Below, in pieces: positions 1-9,266 of a DNA stretch of 64,000 nt; position 1 is the first letter of the stretch, and every line of letters starts with the position of its first letter. The stretch comes from Acidiphilium sp. C61 (lineage in GTDB: Bacteria; Pseudomonadota; Alphaproteobacteria; Acetobacterales; Acetobacteraceae), in contig NZ_CACTIA010000005.1 of assembly GCF_902712915.1 (NCBI RefSeq), positions 1,512,001 to 1,576,000 on the forward strand. Direction: 5' to 3'. A program made the position numbers and the translations under genes. The notes beneath the pieces are model-generated. The model did no database searches and was not told the DNA's origin. It saw only the letters and a program-made list of their open reading frames with translations.

Positions 1-1
1 C

Positions 2-361
2 GGCAACGGCTTCGGCCTGCTCATCCGCGGCCAGTCGGCGAATTATGCCTTCGCCACCGCCGGGCTGCGGGCCAATGACGATATCATCGCCATGGGGCGG
101 GTCATCGCGCTGCACGCAACGCTCGCCTGGCGCCACACCATCGACAATGCCCGGTTCATGACCGCCAGCTTCACCGGCACACCGGGCGCGGCCTTCCGCA
201 GCTACGGCCAGGACATGCCCGCGAACGAGGGGATCGTCGGCCTTTCCCTCGCGGGCGACCTCGCCGGCGCCTGGCGCTGGCAGGCCGGCTGGACCGCGAC
301 GATCGACGGTCTTGGCCTGGCCTCGAACGCGCTCGACGCCGGCGTCAAGGTCCGGTTCTGA
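2..361 (+). CDS. Autotransporter beta-barrel domain, C-terminal fragment
   Basis: Only the last 119 codons are inside the window; the gene starts upstream of base 1. The visible part alternates hydrophobic and polar residues as in outer-membrane beta-strands and ends in a terminal phenylalanine (GVKVRF), the usual C-terminal signal for insertion by the BAM complex. The segments NGFGLLIRGQSANYAFATAG and DAGVKVRF resemble the last strands of the autotransporter domain (type V secretion). The passenger domain is not visible, so the function is unknown. It is followed after 25 bases by a gene on the opposite strand. Confidence 0.6.
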   Translation, partial: GNGFGLLIRGQSANYAFATAGLRANDDIIAMGRVIALHATLAWRHTIDNARFMTASFTGTPGAAFRSYGQDMPANEGIVGLSLAGDLAGAWRWQAGWTATIDGLGLASNALDAGVKVRF

Positions 362-386
362 CGCCGCCCGCCCGGACGCGTCCCCA

Positions 387-1184
387 TCACGGCGCAGATG
401 TGGCGATGGCCTCGCGCTGCCGGCGATAGCGCAGGCAGATATACAAAATCGCGACCCCGACCCCGCCGGTGAGCACGAGTGCCACATCCGGCGTGCCATA
501 ACCAAGCCCGCTGGTCTGCACCGGCTTGTCGAACCAGTCGGCGAAGGAGGCCCCCATCGGCCGGGTCATGATATAGGCGGTCCAGAACGCGGCGACCTCG
601 TTCAGGCCGAAGGCGACATACGCAATCCCCGGCAGCGCGAACAGGATGGAAAACAGGATGGCCGAATTCAGGTAGCCCATGCCGAATGTCGCGGCGGTCA
701 GGTCGCCGGCCGCGGTGCCGAGCGCGAAAGTCGCGCTCACGGTCGCCCAGTAGAACGCCTCGCGCCGCGGCGTCACCACGGTATCGATCGAAAGGCTCCG
801 CTCGCTCGCCTTCCACCCCCACAGGATCAGGAGCAGGCTCACCGCGAACAGGCCGGTCGATATCGCATAGGGAACGCCGAGCACGACGTGGATCACATCC
901 GCCACCATGGTCCCGAAAATCGCGACCATGACCACCAGCAGCCAATACACCGCCGGCACATGAAGCCGCGTGGCGAACTGCAGCGCGAGCGCGAGCAGGA
1001 AGCCGATCCCGCCGGCAGCGACCGCGAGATACGGATTGGTGTGGAAGACGAGAAAATCCGACGTTGCCTCGCCCATCGCGGTGGAAATGATCTTCGCCAC
1101 CCAGAACGAAACGGTGATTTCGGGAACCTTGGTCCCGTAATAGCGGTCTTCGTCCAGACGCATGAAGGTTAGTGCAAGTCCCAA
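387..1184 (-). CDS. DUF347 (COG4705-type) membrane protein
   Basis: Integral membrane protein of 265 residues built from repeated units that each open with a KVPE..V.FW-like or GD..A/T.. motif: KVPEITVSFWVAKIIS near the N terminus and FYWATVSATFALGTAAGDL in the middle. This is the pattern of the DUF347 repeat family, whose members have eight or more membrane helices and no settled function; some are discussed as stress-related transporters. The start used here is a TTG with an AGGGAT-like site upstream; the ATG at 1163 (MRLDEDRYYGTKVPE) is an equally possible start. The gene is alone on its strand and converges on the autotransporter gene. Confidence 0.7.
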   Translation of the reverse strand: MGLALTFMRLDEDRYYGTKVPEITVSFWVAKIISTAMGEATSDFLVFHTNPYLAVAAGGIGFLLALALQFATRLHVPAVYWLLVVMVAIFGTMVADVIHVVLGVPYAISTGLFAVSLLLILWGWKASERSLSIDTVVTPRREAFYWATVSATFALGTAAGDLTAATFGMGYLNSAILFSILFALPGIAYVAFGLNEVAAFWTAYIMTRPMGASFADWFDKPVQTSGLGYGTPDVALVLTGGVGVAILYICLRYRRQREAIATSAP

Positions 1185-1622
1185 GGCACCCAGATCCCTG
1201 CTGATTTCGGATCACGCTGGAATGGGCAAGCCGGCTCAGGATCGCAAGGCCCACCACGAAAGCCGGCAATAAACGTCTCGTGAGCGCCGCCGCACCCGGC
1301 ATGCAAAGCCTTGCCCGGCCGAACTTGTGCGCTCGACCGAAATTTCAGCCGCCTCGATGTCGATGCAACGAATGCTGCAAAATTGATTCATGCCAGATAT
1401 GCATATTTAAATATAATTTTCATATTCATGTCGTGTAATGGAAATAAATCGACCGGGTGAGCGCCGTTATCGCACGCACCGACGAGTCAAATTGAAAATC
1501 CCAGAGCGAAGCCCGGCGCGATCAAACGATGATCGCGTCAGACTGTCTTAATTTTTGCACTTCATAATGACCATGCGCATCATGGACGTCGCCCAGCCTC
1601 ATCGACTGATCAACCGGTCAGT
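1185..1622. other. Intergenic region, divergent promoters expected
   Basis: No gene of credible length. It lies between two divergently transcribed genes, so it should hold both promoters. A markedly AT-rich stretch at about 1375-1450 stands out from the GC-rich surroundings and is the likely promoter or UP-element region. I could not assign convincing -35/-10 boxes or a known operator. Confidence 0.4.
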
Positions 1623-1655
1623 GTGACTCGCTCCAGCCACCGAAAGGGTGTCCAC

Positions 1656-4600
1656 GTGTCATTGTCCGAGACTGAAACCAGACGTCAGGACGCGCTGGCA
1701 CGCTACGAGGTCGTGGATACGCCGGCCGAGGAAGGCTTCAACCGCTTCGTCCATATCGCCGCCCAGGCGCTGGGCATGCCGATCGCCCTCGTCTCGTTCA
1801 TCGCGTCCGACCGGCAATGGGCGAAGGCGCGTCACGGCATCGATCTCGAATGGTCCCTCCGCGAGCATGCCTTCTGCGACCACACGATCCGGTCCGACAG
1901 CGTTTTCATCATAAGCGATGCCCGGCAGGACGAGCGCTTCCGCGACAATCCGCTGGTGGTCGGGCCGCCGCATGTCCGCTTCTATGCCGGCGCGCCGATC
2001 ATCACGGCGGATGGCTACCGCATCGGCGCCATGTGCGTTCTCTCGACCGAGCCGTGCAAGGGCTTCGATGCCGGGAAGCAGCGGCTGCTCTCCGATCTCG
2101 CGCAATCTGTGATGACCGAACTCGAATTGCGGCGGGCCCATCGCGAGCAGTCGAAAATCGTGGCCGATCTCGCTTTCTGGAACCGCGTCTCCGACGCCAT
2201 CGCCTCCTCGCCGGATTTCGACACGGCACTCGATCACACGCTGTCCTACTGCGCCGAGCGGACCGGCGCCGCGCTGTGCTTCCTCACCGCCTACCATCCA
2301 ACCCAGGGCATGATCGAATACGTCAAGGGGCATCTCGATCCGTTCGGCGGCTTGCGGGGGCTCGACGTTTCAAAATGGTCCGGCGCCTATCCCGTCGGCT
2401 ATCTCAGCTTCGGCGCCAGCCTCGCCGGGGGTCTCGTCTCCGACAGCGATCCCCTGCGCGAAACCGACCCGGTCCATGATTTCCCGCTGCTGCACGATCT
2501 CGTCCGCGCCGGCATCCGGCGGCAGATGGTCTATCCGTTCGATCTCGCCAAACGCCGGTTCGGTCTCGTGCTCGATTTCGAAACGCCCGTCATCGATGAC
2601 GCGATGGGATGCCTAGTCAGGGAGTTCATCGGCCGGCTGATCCCCTTGCTGATGGGGCGCCTGCGCGAGGATGCGCTGGAAAACGCCAACCGCACCCTGC
2701 GCATGATCCATGCCTCGTCCGATGCCTTCGCGCAGGCCGACACGCCCGACGCCCTGTTCACCCTGGCCTGCAAGCTGGCCGTCGATGTCGGCCTCTACGA
2801 CACGTGCTGGATCGGCCTTGCACAGGACGATGCCGCGCGCTCCATCCGCATCGTCGCCAGCGCCGGACAGGACAGGGATTACGTCAGGCAGCTGCGCCTC
2901 TCCTGGGCCGACACGCCGGCAGGCAGGGGACCATCGGGCACATCCATCCGCGAAGGGCGGATCGCCGGCTGGTCCGACATCAGGATCGACCCGCGATACG
3001 AACCGTGGCGCGACAAGGCCGCCGCCGCCGGCTTCCGCGCCAGCGTCTCCATCCCCTTTCGCACCGCGGGCAAGCCTGGCATCGGCACGTTCACGCTCTA
3101 TTCGGCCAACCCGATCGCCTTCGGCGAGGAGGAAAGGCGCCTGCTGGAAGAACTCACCACCAACCTGACCAAGGCGCTGCAGGACATCGCGACGCGGCAG
3201 GAGCGCGACGCCGCGCTGATGGCCCGCTCGATGAGCGAACAGCGGATCGAACGGCTCCTCACCGCGAGCGCGACGGTGCTCTACGCGCTCGCCTTCGAGC
3301 CCGCGCCGGGGCACGCCACACCCACCGAGATCAGCCGCAACATCCTCGACATGCTGGGCTATGCGCCGGAGGAGATCCACGGGCCGGAATGGTGGCAAAG
3401 CCACGTCCATCCCGACGACCTGCCGCAGGCGAGCCTCGGCATCGCCCGCGTTCGCGACGCCGGGCATTACACGCATCGCTACCGGATCAGGCATCGCAAC
3501 GGCAATTATCGCTGGATCCGCGATGAAATGACGCTGCAACGCGATGCGCAGGGCCAGCCTGCGGGCGTCGCCGGCGTCTGGATCGACATCACCGCGCATC
3601 GCACCGCGGAGGAGGAAATCTACCGTCTCGCCCATCTCGATCCGTTGACCGGCCTGCCCAACCGCCGCCTGCTGAACGAGCGCCTCGGCGTCATGCTGAG
3701 CGAGGCGCGGCGCACCGGCGCGCGCGGCGCCGTCCTGTTCATCGATCTCGACCGCTTCAAGAAGATCAACGACATGCTCGGCCATACCGCCGGCGATGCG
3801 GCGCTGACCGAAGCCGCCCGCCGCCTGCGCCTCGCCATCCGCGCAACCGACACCATCGCCCGCATCGGCGGCGATGAATTCGTCGTGCTGCTCGGCAGCG
3901 CCGGCGCCACGATCGAGGACGCGGCGTCGCATGCGACGATGGTCGGCCGCAAGATGATCGACGCGATGACCGGCCAGCCGATCAGCATCGGCGAGCGGGA
4001 CTATCATCTCGGCGCCAGCATCGGCTTCACCCTGTTTCCAAAGCCGGCGGACACGATCGACACGCTGATCCGCGAGGCCGACACCGCCATGTATCAGGCG
4101 AAGGCGGGGAATGGCGATGTCGTGATGTTCCAGCCCGCGATGCACCAGTCGATCATGGTGCGCCACACGATCGAGGACGAGATCCGCGCGGCGCTGAAGA
4201 CCGGGCAATTCGAGCTCTGGCTCCAGGACCAGGTGGATGACGATGGCATGCCCGTGGCCGCCGAGTCCCTGGCCCGGCTGCGCAAGAGCGATGGCCGGAT
4301 CGCCAGCCCGGCCGAATTCATCGGCATCGCCGAATCCTCCGGCCTTATCATCCCCCTCGGCCGCTGGCTGCTGCGCGAGGCATGCTCGATCCTCTCCCGG
4401 ATCGCCCCCGGCAGGCCCGGCTTCGGGCTGTCGGTCAACATCAGCCCGCGGCAATTCCGCGATCCCGCCTTTGTCGGCGACGTCCTCGCCGCGATCGACG
4501 ATTTCGGCATTCCGCCGGATCGGCTGACGCTCGAAATCACCGAAAACCTGCTCATCAACGACACGCTGGCGATCGGGCAGGTCATGGAAACCCTCGCCGG

Positions 4601-4943
4601 GCGCGGCATCCGCTTCTCGGTCGACGATTTCGGCACCGGATATTCCAGCCTGCACTATCTGCGCCACCTCCCGATCCATGAAATCAAGATCGATCGCGGC
4701 TTCGTCACCCATGTCCCGCACGACATCTCCTCCATCGCGATCGTCGAGGCGATCCTCGCGATGGCGCACCGGCTCGATCTCGATGTCGTCGCCGAAGGCG
4801 TGGAGACGGAAGACCACGTCGCCTTCCTCAGGTCGCGCGGGCGCATGCGGATGCAGGGATATTTCTTCGCCGAGCCGATGAACTTCACAAGCTGGCAGGA
4901 CCGGCACGCCATCACGCGGCGCAGCCTGGTCAGCGAAAGCTGA
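1656..4943 (+). CDS. Multi-domain cyclic-di-GMP signalling protein (GAF-GAF-GAF-PAS-GGDEF-EAL)
   Basis: Predicted bifunctional diguanylate cyclase/phosphodiesterase of 1095 residues with no membrane segment, so probably cytosolic. Order: a GAF domain (about 15-155, with the DTP.E..F opening common in this class), a second GAF-like region, a third GAF domain (about 355-515), a PAS/PAC module (about 530-650), GGDEF (about 660-830) and EAL (about 840-1090). The GGDEF core is intact (RIGGDEFVVLL). In the EAL domain the signature is ESL rather than EAL, but the metal and catalytic segments remain: NISPRQF, EITEN, DDFGTGYSSL, KIDR, AEGVE and the Q of QGYFF. I chose the GTG at 1656 because AAAGGG sits about 8 bases upstream and the GAF homology begins there; a GTG at 1623 would add 11 residues. 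Confidence 0.85.
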   Translation: MSLSETETRRQDALARYEVVDTPAEEGFNRFVHIAAQALGMPIALVSFIASDRQWAKARHGIDLEWSLREHAFCDHTIRSDSVFIISDARQDERFRDNPLVVGPPHVRFYAGAPIITADGYRIGAMCVLSTEPCKGFDAGKQRLLSDLAQSVMTELELRRAHREQSKIVADLAFWNRVSDAIASSPDFDTALDHTLSYCAERTGAALCFLTAYHPTQGMIEYVKGHLDPFGGLRGLDVSKWSGAYPVGYLSFGASLAGGLVSDSDPLRETDPVHDFPLLHDLVRAGIRRQMVYPFDLAKRRFGLVLDFETPVIDDAMGCLVREFIGRLIPLLMGRLREDALENANRTLRMIHASSDAFAQADTPDALFTLACKLAVDVGLYDTCWIGLAQDDAARSIRIVASAGQDRDYVRQLRLSWADTPAGRGPSGTSIREGRIAGWSDIRIDPRYEPWRDKAAAAGFRASVSIPFRTAGKPGIGTFTLYSANPIAFGEEERRLLEELTTNLTKALQDIATRQERDAALMARSMSEQRIERLLTASATVLYALAFEPAPGHATPTEISRNILDMLGYAPEEIHGPEWWQSHVHPDDLPQASLGIARVRDAGHYTHRYRIRHRNGNYRWIRDEMTLQRDAQGQPAGVAGVWIDITAHRTAEEEIYRLAHLDPLTGLPNRRLLNERLGVMLSEARRTGARGAVLFIDLDRFKKINDMLGHTAGDAALTEAARRLRLAIRATDTIARIGGDEFVVLLGSAGATIEDAASHATMVGRKMIDAMTGQPISIGERDYHLGASIGFTLFPKPADTIDTLIREADTAMYQAKAGNGDVVMFQPAMHQSIMVRHTIEDEIRAALKTGQFELWLQDQVDDDGMPVAAESLARLRKSDGRIASPAEFIGIAESSGLIIPLGRWLLREACSILSRIAPGRPGFGLSVNISPRQFRDPAFVGDVLAAIDDFGIPPDRLTLEITENLLINDTLAIGQVMETLAGRGIRFSVDDFGTGYSSLHYLRHLPIHEIKIDRGFVTHVPHDISSIAIVEAILAMAHRLDLDVVAEGVETEDHVAFLRSRGRMRMQGYFFAEPMNFTSWQDRHAITRRSLVSES

Positions 4944-4959
4944 TCCTCCGCCACGCCTG

Positions 4960-5072
4960 GAGCAACTTCCGATCAGATGATTCCATCCGGATCGGATGAC
5001 GTGCTCTATCTTGTTGATAATTAGAGCATCTTTATCCGATCAGATGATTCCATCTGGTCGGATGATGCTCTA
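4960..5072. repeat. Bipartite palindromic element, copy A
   Basis: Two imperfect palindromes joined by an AT-rich linker. The first runs from GAGCA to GTGCTC (4960-5007), the linker is TATCTTGTTGATAATTA, and the second runs from GAGCATC to GATGCTC with the arms ATCCGATCAGATGATTC and CCATCTGGTCGGAT. The right end (TGCTCTA) carries the stop codon of the hlyD-type gene, which ends at 5070 on the minus strand. This copy has extra bases inside the first palindrome compared with copies B, C and E. Confidence 0.85.
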
Positions 5073-6044
5073 GCGCCCGCCGGAAGCCGGGGTGACGATG
5101 CGCACCGTCGCGGTCATGCCAGCGGCGAGGAACAGGCCCGGCGGCACATGGTCGAGCGTCACATGAACCGGGATCCGCTGCGACAGCCGCACCCATGAAT
5201 ACACCGGATCGACGCGCGGCAGACCGCTGCGCGCGTCCTGCATGTTGGCATCGGCAATCCCGCGCCCGATCCCCTGCACATGGCCATCCAGCACCCGGCC
5301 GGGGTCGGACATCAGCTCGATCCGGGCCGGCGCGCCCGGCCTGATCCGGTCGAGCTCGGTCTCCTCGAAATACGCGGTCACCCAGAGTTCGCCGGTATCG
5401 ACCATCGTGATCACGCCGCTGCCGGCATGGGCATAATCGCCTTCATGGGCGGTGAGATTGGTGATCGTGCCGCTCACCGGCGCGCGGACCACCGTGCGCG
5501 CGAGATCGAGCGCGGCCTGCGCAACGCCCGCCTCGTCCGCCTGCACGCGTGCGGCGGCGGCCCGTGCGGCGGCGGCGGCATTGCCCCGCGTCTCCGCCGA
5601 AACCGCGATCGAGGGCAGCCGCGCGCGCCGCGCCGCATCTGCCGCCTTCATCCCCGCGATCGCCCGATCGGCGGCGAGTGTTGCCTTCGCCACCGCGAGA
5701 CGATTGGCGAAATCCGCCGGATCGATCCTGAACAGGACCTGCCCCTTGCGCACGCGTTCATTGTCATGAACCGCAACCGCGACGATCCGGCCCGAAATCT
5801 CCGGCGCCACCGTCACGGCGAAGGCGCGGACCCGCGCATCCCGCGTCCAGGGCGTGGCGTCGTAGCGATGCCAGGCGGCGAAGCCGAGCCAGAGCGCAGC
5901 GGCAACGACGATGAGCGTCGCGAGGCCGGAAAAGATCGGCCGATAGCGCCGCCCCGGCGCCGCCCCGGGCGAGGTGGGGTGTGGCGAGGTCGGGTGTGGC
6001 GAGGTGGGGCGCGGCAGGGCCCGCCCCTGGATGGTGTCGAGCAT
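5070..6044 (-). CDS. HlyD/EmrA-family efflux periplasmic adaptor (AaeA-like)
   Basis: Membrane-fusion adaptor of 324 residues linking an inner-membrane pump to an outer-membrane channel. It has one N-terminal membrane helix (about 37-57, SGLATLIVVAAALWLGFAAW), a lipoyl-like half with VAPEISGRIVAVAVHDNERV (about 78-97) and its partner VRAPVSGTITNLTAHEGDYA, a short alanine-rich coiled hairpin between them, and a beta-barrel region ending in GMTATVRIV. The cytoplasmic tail contains a threefold PTSPH repeat. The start at 6044 has GGAG seven bases upstream. It lies 14 bases after the DUF1656 gene, in the order FUSC-DUF1656-HlyD, which matches aaeB-aaeX-aaeA aromatic-acid efflux operons. The TAG stop lies in repeat copy A. 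Confidence 0.88.
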   Translation of the reverse strand: MLDTIQGRALPRPTSPHPTSPHPTSPGAAPGRRYRPIFSGLATLIVVAAALWLGFAAWHRYDATPWTRDARVRAFAVTVAPEISGRIVAVAVHDNERVRKGQVLFRIDPADFANRLAVAKATLAADRAIAGMKAADAARRARLPSIAVSAETRGNAAAAARAAAARVQADEAGVAQAALDLARTVVRAPVSGTITNLTAHEGDYAHAGSGVITMVDTGELWVTAYFEETELDRIRPGAPARIELMSDPGRVLDGHVQGIGRGIADANMQDARSGLPRVDPVYSWVRLSQRIPVHVTLDHVPPGLFLAAGMTATVRIVTPASGGR

Positions 6045-6058
6045 GTCGTCTCCGGAAA

Positions 6059-6283
6059 TCACAGCTGCCGCATCCCGAGGATGAGTGAAGCGACCGTGCA
6101 GACATAGATGGAAAGCATGAACAGCGGCCAGTTCCACACCGCCCGGTCGATCCGCAGGCGGGTCAGCCCGCGGCGGAGGATGTCGGTCAGCAACACCGCG
6201 AGCAGCAGCATCGGCACCGCCGGCTCGATCCCGATCCCGAACATCGACATTTCGGCAAGCGCGGGCATCATCTCAGGCGCCAT
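6059..6283 (-). CDS. DUF1656 small membrane protein (AaeX-like)
   Basis: Small protein of 74 residues with two hydrophobic helices (AVPMLLLAVLLTDILRRG and WPLFMLSIYVCTVASLIL), the usual size and topology of the DUF1656 family. Members are found almost only between FUSC-type pump genes and their HlyD adaptors, as here, and are presumed accessory subunits. The chosen ATG overlaps the end of the FUSC gene by 11 bases; the ATG at 6271, just past that stop, is an alternative start and would give 70 residues. Confidence 0.75.
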   Translation of the reverse strand: MAPEMMPALAEMSMFGIGIEPAVPMLLLAVLLTDILRRGLTRLRIDRAVWNWPLFMLSIYVCTVASLILGMRQL

Positions 6284-7343
6284 CCCGATGCAGCAGGTCA
6301 CGGATCGGCACGAGGCCGAGAAAGGCCCCGATCGAGACGAGCACGCCGAAAATCATCGCCATCGCCTCGTTGAGCGCGCCGCCGAGATCGAATGAAAGCG
6401 TATTGGCCGGGTCGGCCGCGAGCATGAACGCGAGATTGTAGCCGGTCGCCGGGCCCTGGGTCCGGGAATCGGCAAGGCCGATCCCGCCGAGCATCAGGAA
6501 GGGCAGCAGTACGAGCGTCTCCTCGCCGAAGCTCGCGCTGCGCGTGAACAGCGCGAACCGGACGAACAGGCCCAGCAGCGTCCCCAGCAGGAACCCGCGC
6601 AACATGCCGAGCGTCGCGGCGACCTTCGATGGATGCGCCGCGAACAGCAGCGCCGCGGCGCCGGACATCAGCACGAAGAACGGCCCGTCCTGCCATTGCG
6701 ACACATACCAGAACGCGCTGGCCAGCATCACGGCCAGGCCCGCCCGCACGCCGTTGCGCCTGGCCTGGCCCGGCACCGGCGAGGCGGCATGAACCAGCGT
6801 CGCCACCCGGTGCCCGTCGAACAAGATCGCCGCGCCGCCCGCGCAGAGAATGCCGAGTGCGACCTCGGCCGTGCGGCTCGCCGCGACGATGAACGCGCCG
6901 TTCGGGTCCGCCACACTGCCATAGGACACGATCCCCGAGGTCAGCCAGGTCAGCGCGAGCGCGTAAGACTGATACTGGCGGACCCTGGTGCCGACGAAGG
7001 CGCACGCCCCCGCCCACAGCGCCATCGCGAGATCGAACACCAGCGGCCGCTGCGCGAACAACGCGACGATGACGATGCCGGCCGCAGCCCCCACGATCGT
7101 GCCGATCATCCGGTAAAACGATTTGACGAAGGCATGGTCGAGCGAGGGAACGCTCACGGTCAGCACCGTCCACGCCGCCCATCGCGGCGTGTCGAGATGC
7201 AGCGACATGGCGAGATAGAGTGCCAGCAACGCCGCCGCCGAGGTGCGCAGCGCGAACGCCGCGTCCGATGGCAGGTCGCGCAGCAGATCCGCCGTGGCAC
7301 CGCGCAGGCTCTGCCCGGCGGATGAGGATTGAAGGGCGCTCAT
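6273..7343 (-). CDS. FUSC-family aromatic acid/fusaric acid type efflux pump, compact form
   Basis: Inner-membrane protein of 356 residues with two bundles of hydrophobic helices (about 25-175 and 205-350). The first holds the recurrent segment RWAAWTVLTVSVPSLDHAFVKSFYRMIGT, seen here as a helix followed by a basic loop. The family normally runs to 650-700 residues because each bundle is followed by a large cytosolic domain; here the second bundle ends the protein and the linker is only about 25 residues. It is either a compact family branch or has lost its soluble domains. With DUF1656 and HlyD it should form an exporter of aromatic carboxylates, plausible beside a benzoate catabolic cluster. 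The start at 7343 is chosen by homology; the ribosome site is weak. Confidence 0.8.
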   Translation of the reverse strand: MSALQSSSAGQSLRGATADLLRDLPSDAAFALRTSAAALLALYLAMSLHLDTPRWAAWTVLTVSVPSLDHAFVKSFYRMIGTIVGAAAGIVIVALFAQRPLVFDLAMALWAGACAFVGTRVRQYQSYALALTWLTSGIVSYGSVADPNGAFIVAASRTAEVALGILCAGGAAILFDGHRVATLVHAASPVPGQARRNGVRAGLAVMLASAFWYVSQWQDGPFFVLMSGAAALLFAAHPSKVAATLGMLRGFLLGTLLGLFVRFALFTRSASFGEETLVLLPFLMLGGIGLADSRTQGPATGYNLAFMLAADPANTLSFDLGGALNEAMAMIFGVLVSIGAFLGLVPIRDLLHRDGA

Positions 7344-7567
7344 GGTCCATGAGAGGTATTCGCGTCCGCAACCGGGAGTTAGTCCCCGCACCGACTTAGA
7401 CTTATGCGAAATCAATGCTGAATGGCGCGGCATCCCTCCGGCGAAACCACGGTCCCTCCCGCGTGCGTGGAATCTTTCGCCGCGAACGCACGAACGGGTT
7501 TGCTGTCGGTTCGGCCGGCCGGGCCTGCTATCATGCGGTCACCAGATCATCAGGCAAGGAATCAAGG

Positions 7568-8725
7568 ATGACGAACTCCCGGGCACCGGCGCGGCCAGCC
7601 TCCTACGACAAGACCATCGGGCTCGTGTTGCAGGGCGGCGGCGCGCTCGGCAGCTACCAGGCCGGCGTGTACGAGGCGCTCGCATCGTCCGACTACCTGC
7701 CCGACTGGGTCGCCGGCATTTCCATCGGCGCGATCAACGCGGCGATCATCGCCGGCAACGAACCCGCCAGCCGCACGCGGCGGCTGCGGGAATTCTGGGA
7801 CGAGATCACCGCCCCCACTTCGTGGTGGCCAATCGGCCTCGCCGGCCCGCTGGAGCAGTGGCAGCAGCGGCTTGGCGCGCTTGCCGCCATCGCCTTCGGC
7901 CAGCCGGGTTTCTTCGCCCCGCGCGACGCGCTCGACTGGCTGTCGACCAGGCCGCCCCTCAGCTATTACGAAACCCGCAATCTCAGGCGCACGCTGGAAC
8001 GGCTGGTCGATTTCGACCGCATCAACACCGCGGGCGAAACGCGGCTCAGCGTCGGCGCGGTCAATATCCGCACCGGCCGGCTGGTCTATTTCGACAGTGC
8101 CGAGATCGCCATCCTCCCCGAGCACGTGATGGCGAGCGGCGCGCTGCCGCCGGGCTTCCCGCCCGTGGAGATCGACGGCGAATACTATTGGGATGGCGGC
8201 CTCGTCTCCAACACGCCGCTGCAATACGTGCTCGACTATTATCCGCGCCGCAGCCGCCTGACCTTCCAGGTCGACGTGTTCCACGGCTCCGGGATGTTGC
8301 CGGACAATCTCGAAGCCGTCGCCGAGCGGCAGAACGACATCCGCTATTCGAGCCGCACGCGGGTGGCGACCGAGATGTTCCAGCTCCGCCACGAGGTCCG
8401 CCACGCGATCAACGAGCTGGAAAAGCTGCTGCCGCCCGAAATCCTGAACACCGACCAGGGCCGGCGGCTGCACGCCTTCGGCTGCGTCACCGAGATGGAC
8501 ATCGCCCAGCTCATCTACCGTCCCGCCGCACCGCAGGGTGCGGCGAAGGACTACGAATTCAGCCGCCCCACGATGAACGCCCGCTGGGAGCAGGGGCTGC
8601 GGGACGCCACCACCACCCTCGAAGCGGCACCCTGGCTCGCCCCCAAGGCCAGCGAGGTCGGGGTCCGGGTCTTCGATGTCATGCACGACATCCTGGGCGT
8701 CCGCCCCGATCGCGGCAAAGGATGA
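7568..8725 (+). CDS. Patatin-like phospholipase with C-terminal DUF3734
   Basis: Predicted serine acyl hydrolase of 385 residues. The patatin domain fills about 12-215: oxyanion loop GGGALGSYQAGV near residue 20, nucleophile elbow GISIGA near 52, and catalytic aspartate in YWDGGLVSNTPL near 207, so the Ser-Asp dyad is complete. The last third (from about residue 275, RVATEMFQLRHEVRHAINEL) corresponds to DUF3734, which often follows patatin domains in proteobacteria. There is no signal peptide, so it is probably cytosolic or peripheral. Start 7568 has AAGGAATCAAGG just upstream. It is divergent from the FUSC operon, and repeat copy B begins directly after its TGA. Confidence 0.88.
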   Translation: MTNSRAPARPASYDKTIGLVLQGGGALGSYQAGVYEALASSDYLPDWVAGISIGAINAAIIAGNEPASRTRRLREFWDEITAPTSWWPIGLAGPLEQWQQRLGALAAIAFGQPGFFAPRDALDWLSTRPPLSYYETRNLRRTLERLVDFDRINTAGETRLSVGAVNIRTGRLVYFDSAEIAILPEHVMASGALPPGFPPVEIDGEYYWDGGLVSNTPLQYVLDYYPRRSRLTFQVDVFHGSGMLPDNLEAVAERQNDIRYSSRTRVATEMFQLRHEVRHAINELEKLLPPEILNTDQGRRLHAFGCVTEMDIAQLIYRPAAPQGAAKDYEFSRPTMNARWEQGLRDATTTLEAAPWLAPKASEVGVRVFDVMHDILGVRPDRGKG

Positions 8726-8831
8726 TAGAGCATCATCCGATCAGATAGAATCATCTGATCGGATAAAGATGCCCTAATTATCAATATAATAGAGCACGAC
8801 ATCCGATCCATCAGGATCGGAACGTGCTCTA
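8726..8831. repeat. Bipartite palindromic element, copy B (inverted)
   Basis: The same element as copy A but in the opposite orientation: the GAGCATC palindrome comes first, then the linker TAATTATCAATATAATA (reverse complement of the copy A type), then the palindrome from GAGCACGACATCCGATCC to GGATCGGAACGTGCTC. The ends read TAGAGCA and TGCTCTA. It abuts the patatin stop codon, giving TGATAG in frame. Confidence 0.85.
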
Positions 8832-8944
8832 ATACAAGAGATGGTGATACAAGAGATGCCGACACAGGGCGGGGGTTGGCGGCGATCCGTCGCATGCGCG
8901 GGCATCTCGTCCCGCCCCGCCGCGCAAACGCAGGAGACCACCAC

Positions 8945-9232
8945 ATGATGAAAGCCGTCTGGAACGGAACTGTCCTCGCCGAATCCGCGACGACCGAGAT
9001 CGTCGAAGGCAATCACTATTTCCCGCCCGAGGCGCTGCGGCAGGAATTCTTCCGCCCGAGCGACACCCGCACGACCTGCCCGTGGAAAGGCACCGCGCAT
9101 TATTATTCGATCGCCGTCGGCGAGCAGACCAACCCCGACGCCGCCTGGTTCTATCCCGAGCCGAAAAGTGCCGCCAGCCGCATCGCCGGCAGGGTGGCGT
9201 TCTGGAAGGGCGTGCGGATCGAGGCCGGATAG
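8945..9232 (+). CDS. DUF427 family protein
   Basis: Small soluble protein of 95 residues that is nearly one complete DUF427 domain: V.WNGTVLAES at the start, the central YFPPEAL segment, CPWKGTAHYYSI and AAWFYPEPKSAASRIAGRVAFW. The CPWKG..YY motif is the family hallmark. The biochemical function is unestablished. Start 8945 was picked because CAGGAGA lies 8-9 bases upstream and the domain starts right there. It stands alone between repeat copy B and the convergent sdaA gene. Confidence 0.85.
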   Translation: MMKAVWNGTVLAESATTEIVEGNHYFPPEALRQEFFRPSDTRTTCPWKGTAHYYSIAVGEQTNPDAAWFYPEPKSAASRIAGRVAFWKGVRIEAG

Positions 9233-9266
9233 CCAGCCGCGCGCCCCCTCCAGGCGGGCGGCAGGC

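Noticed and set aside
2613..4907. A 764-codon open frame opposite the GGDEF/EAL gene
   Set aside because: No recognisable domain; the plus-strand frame has several intact signature motifs.
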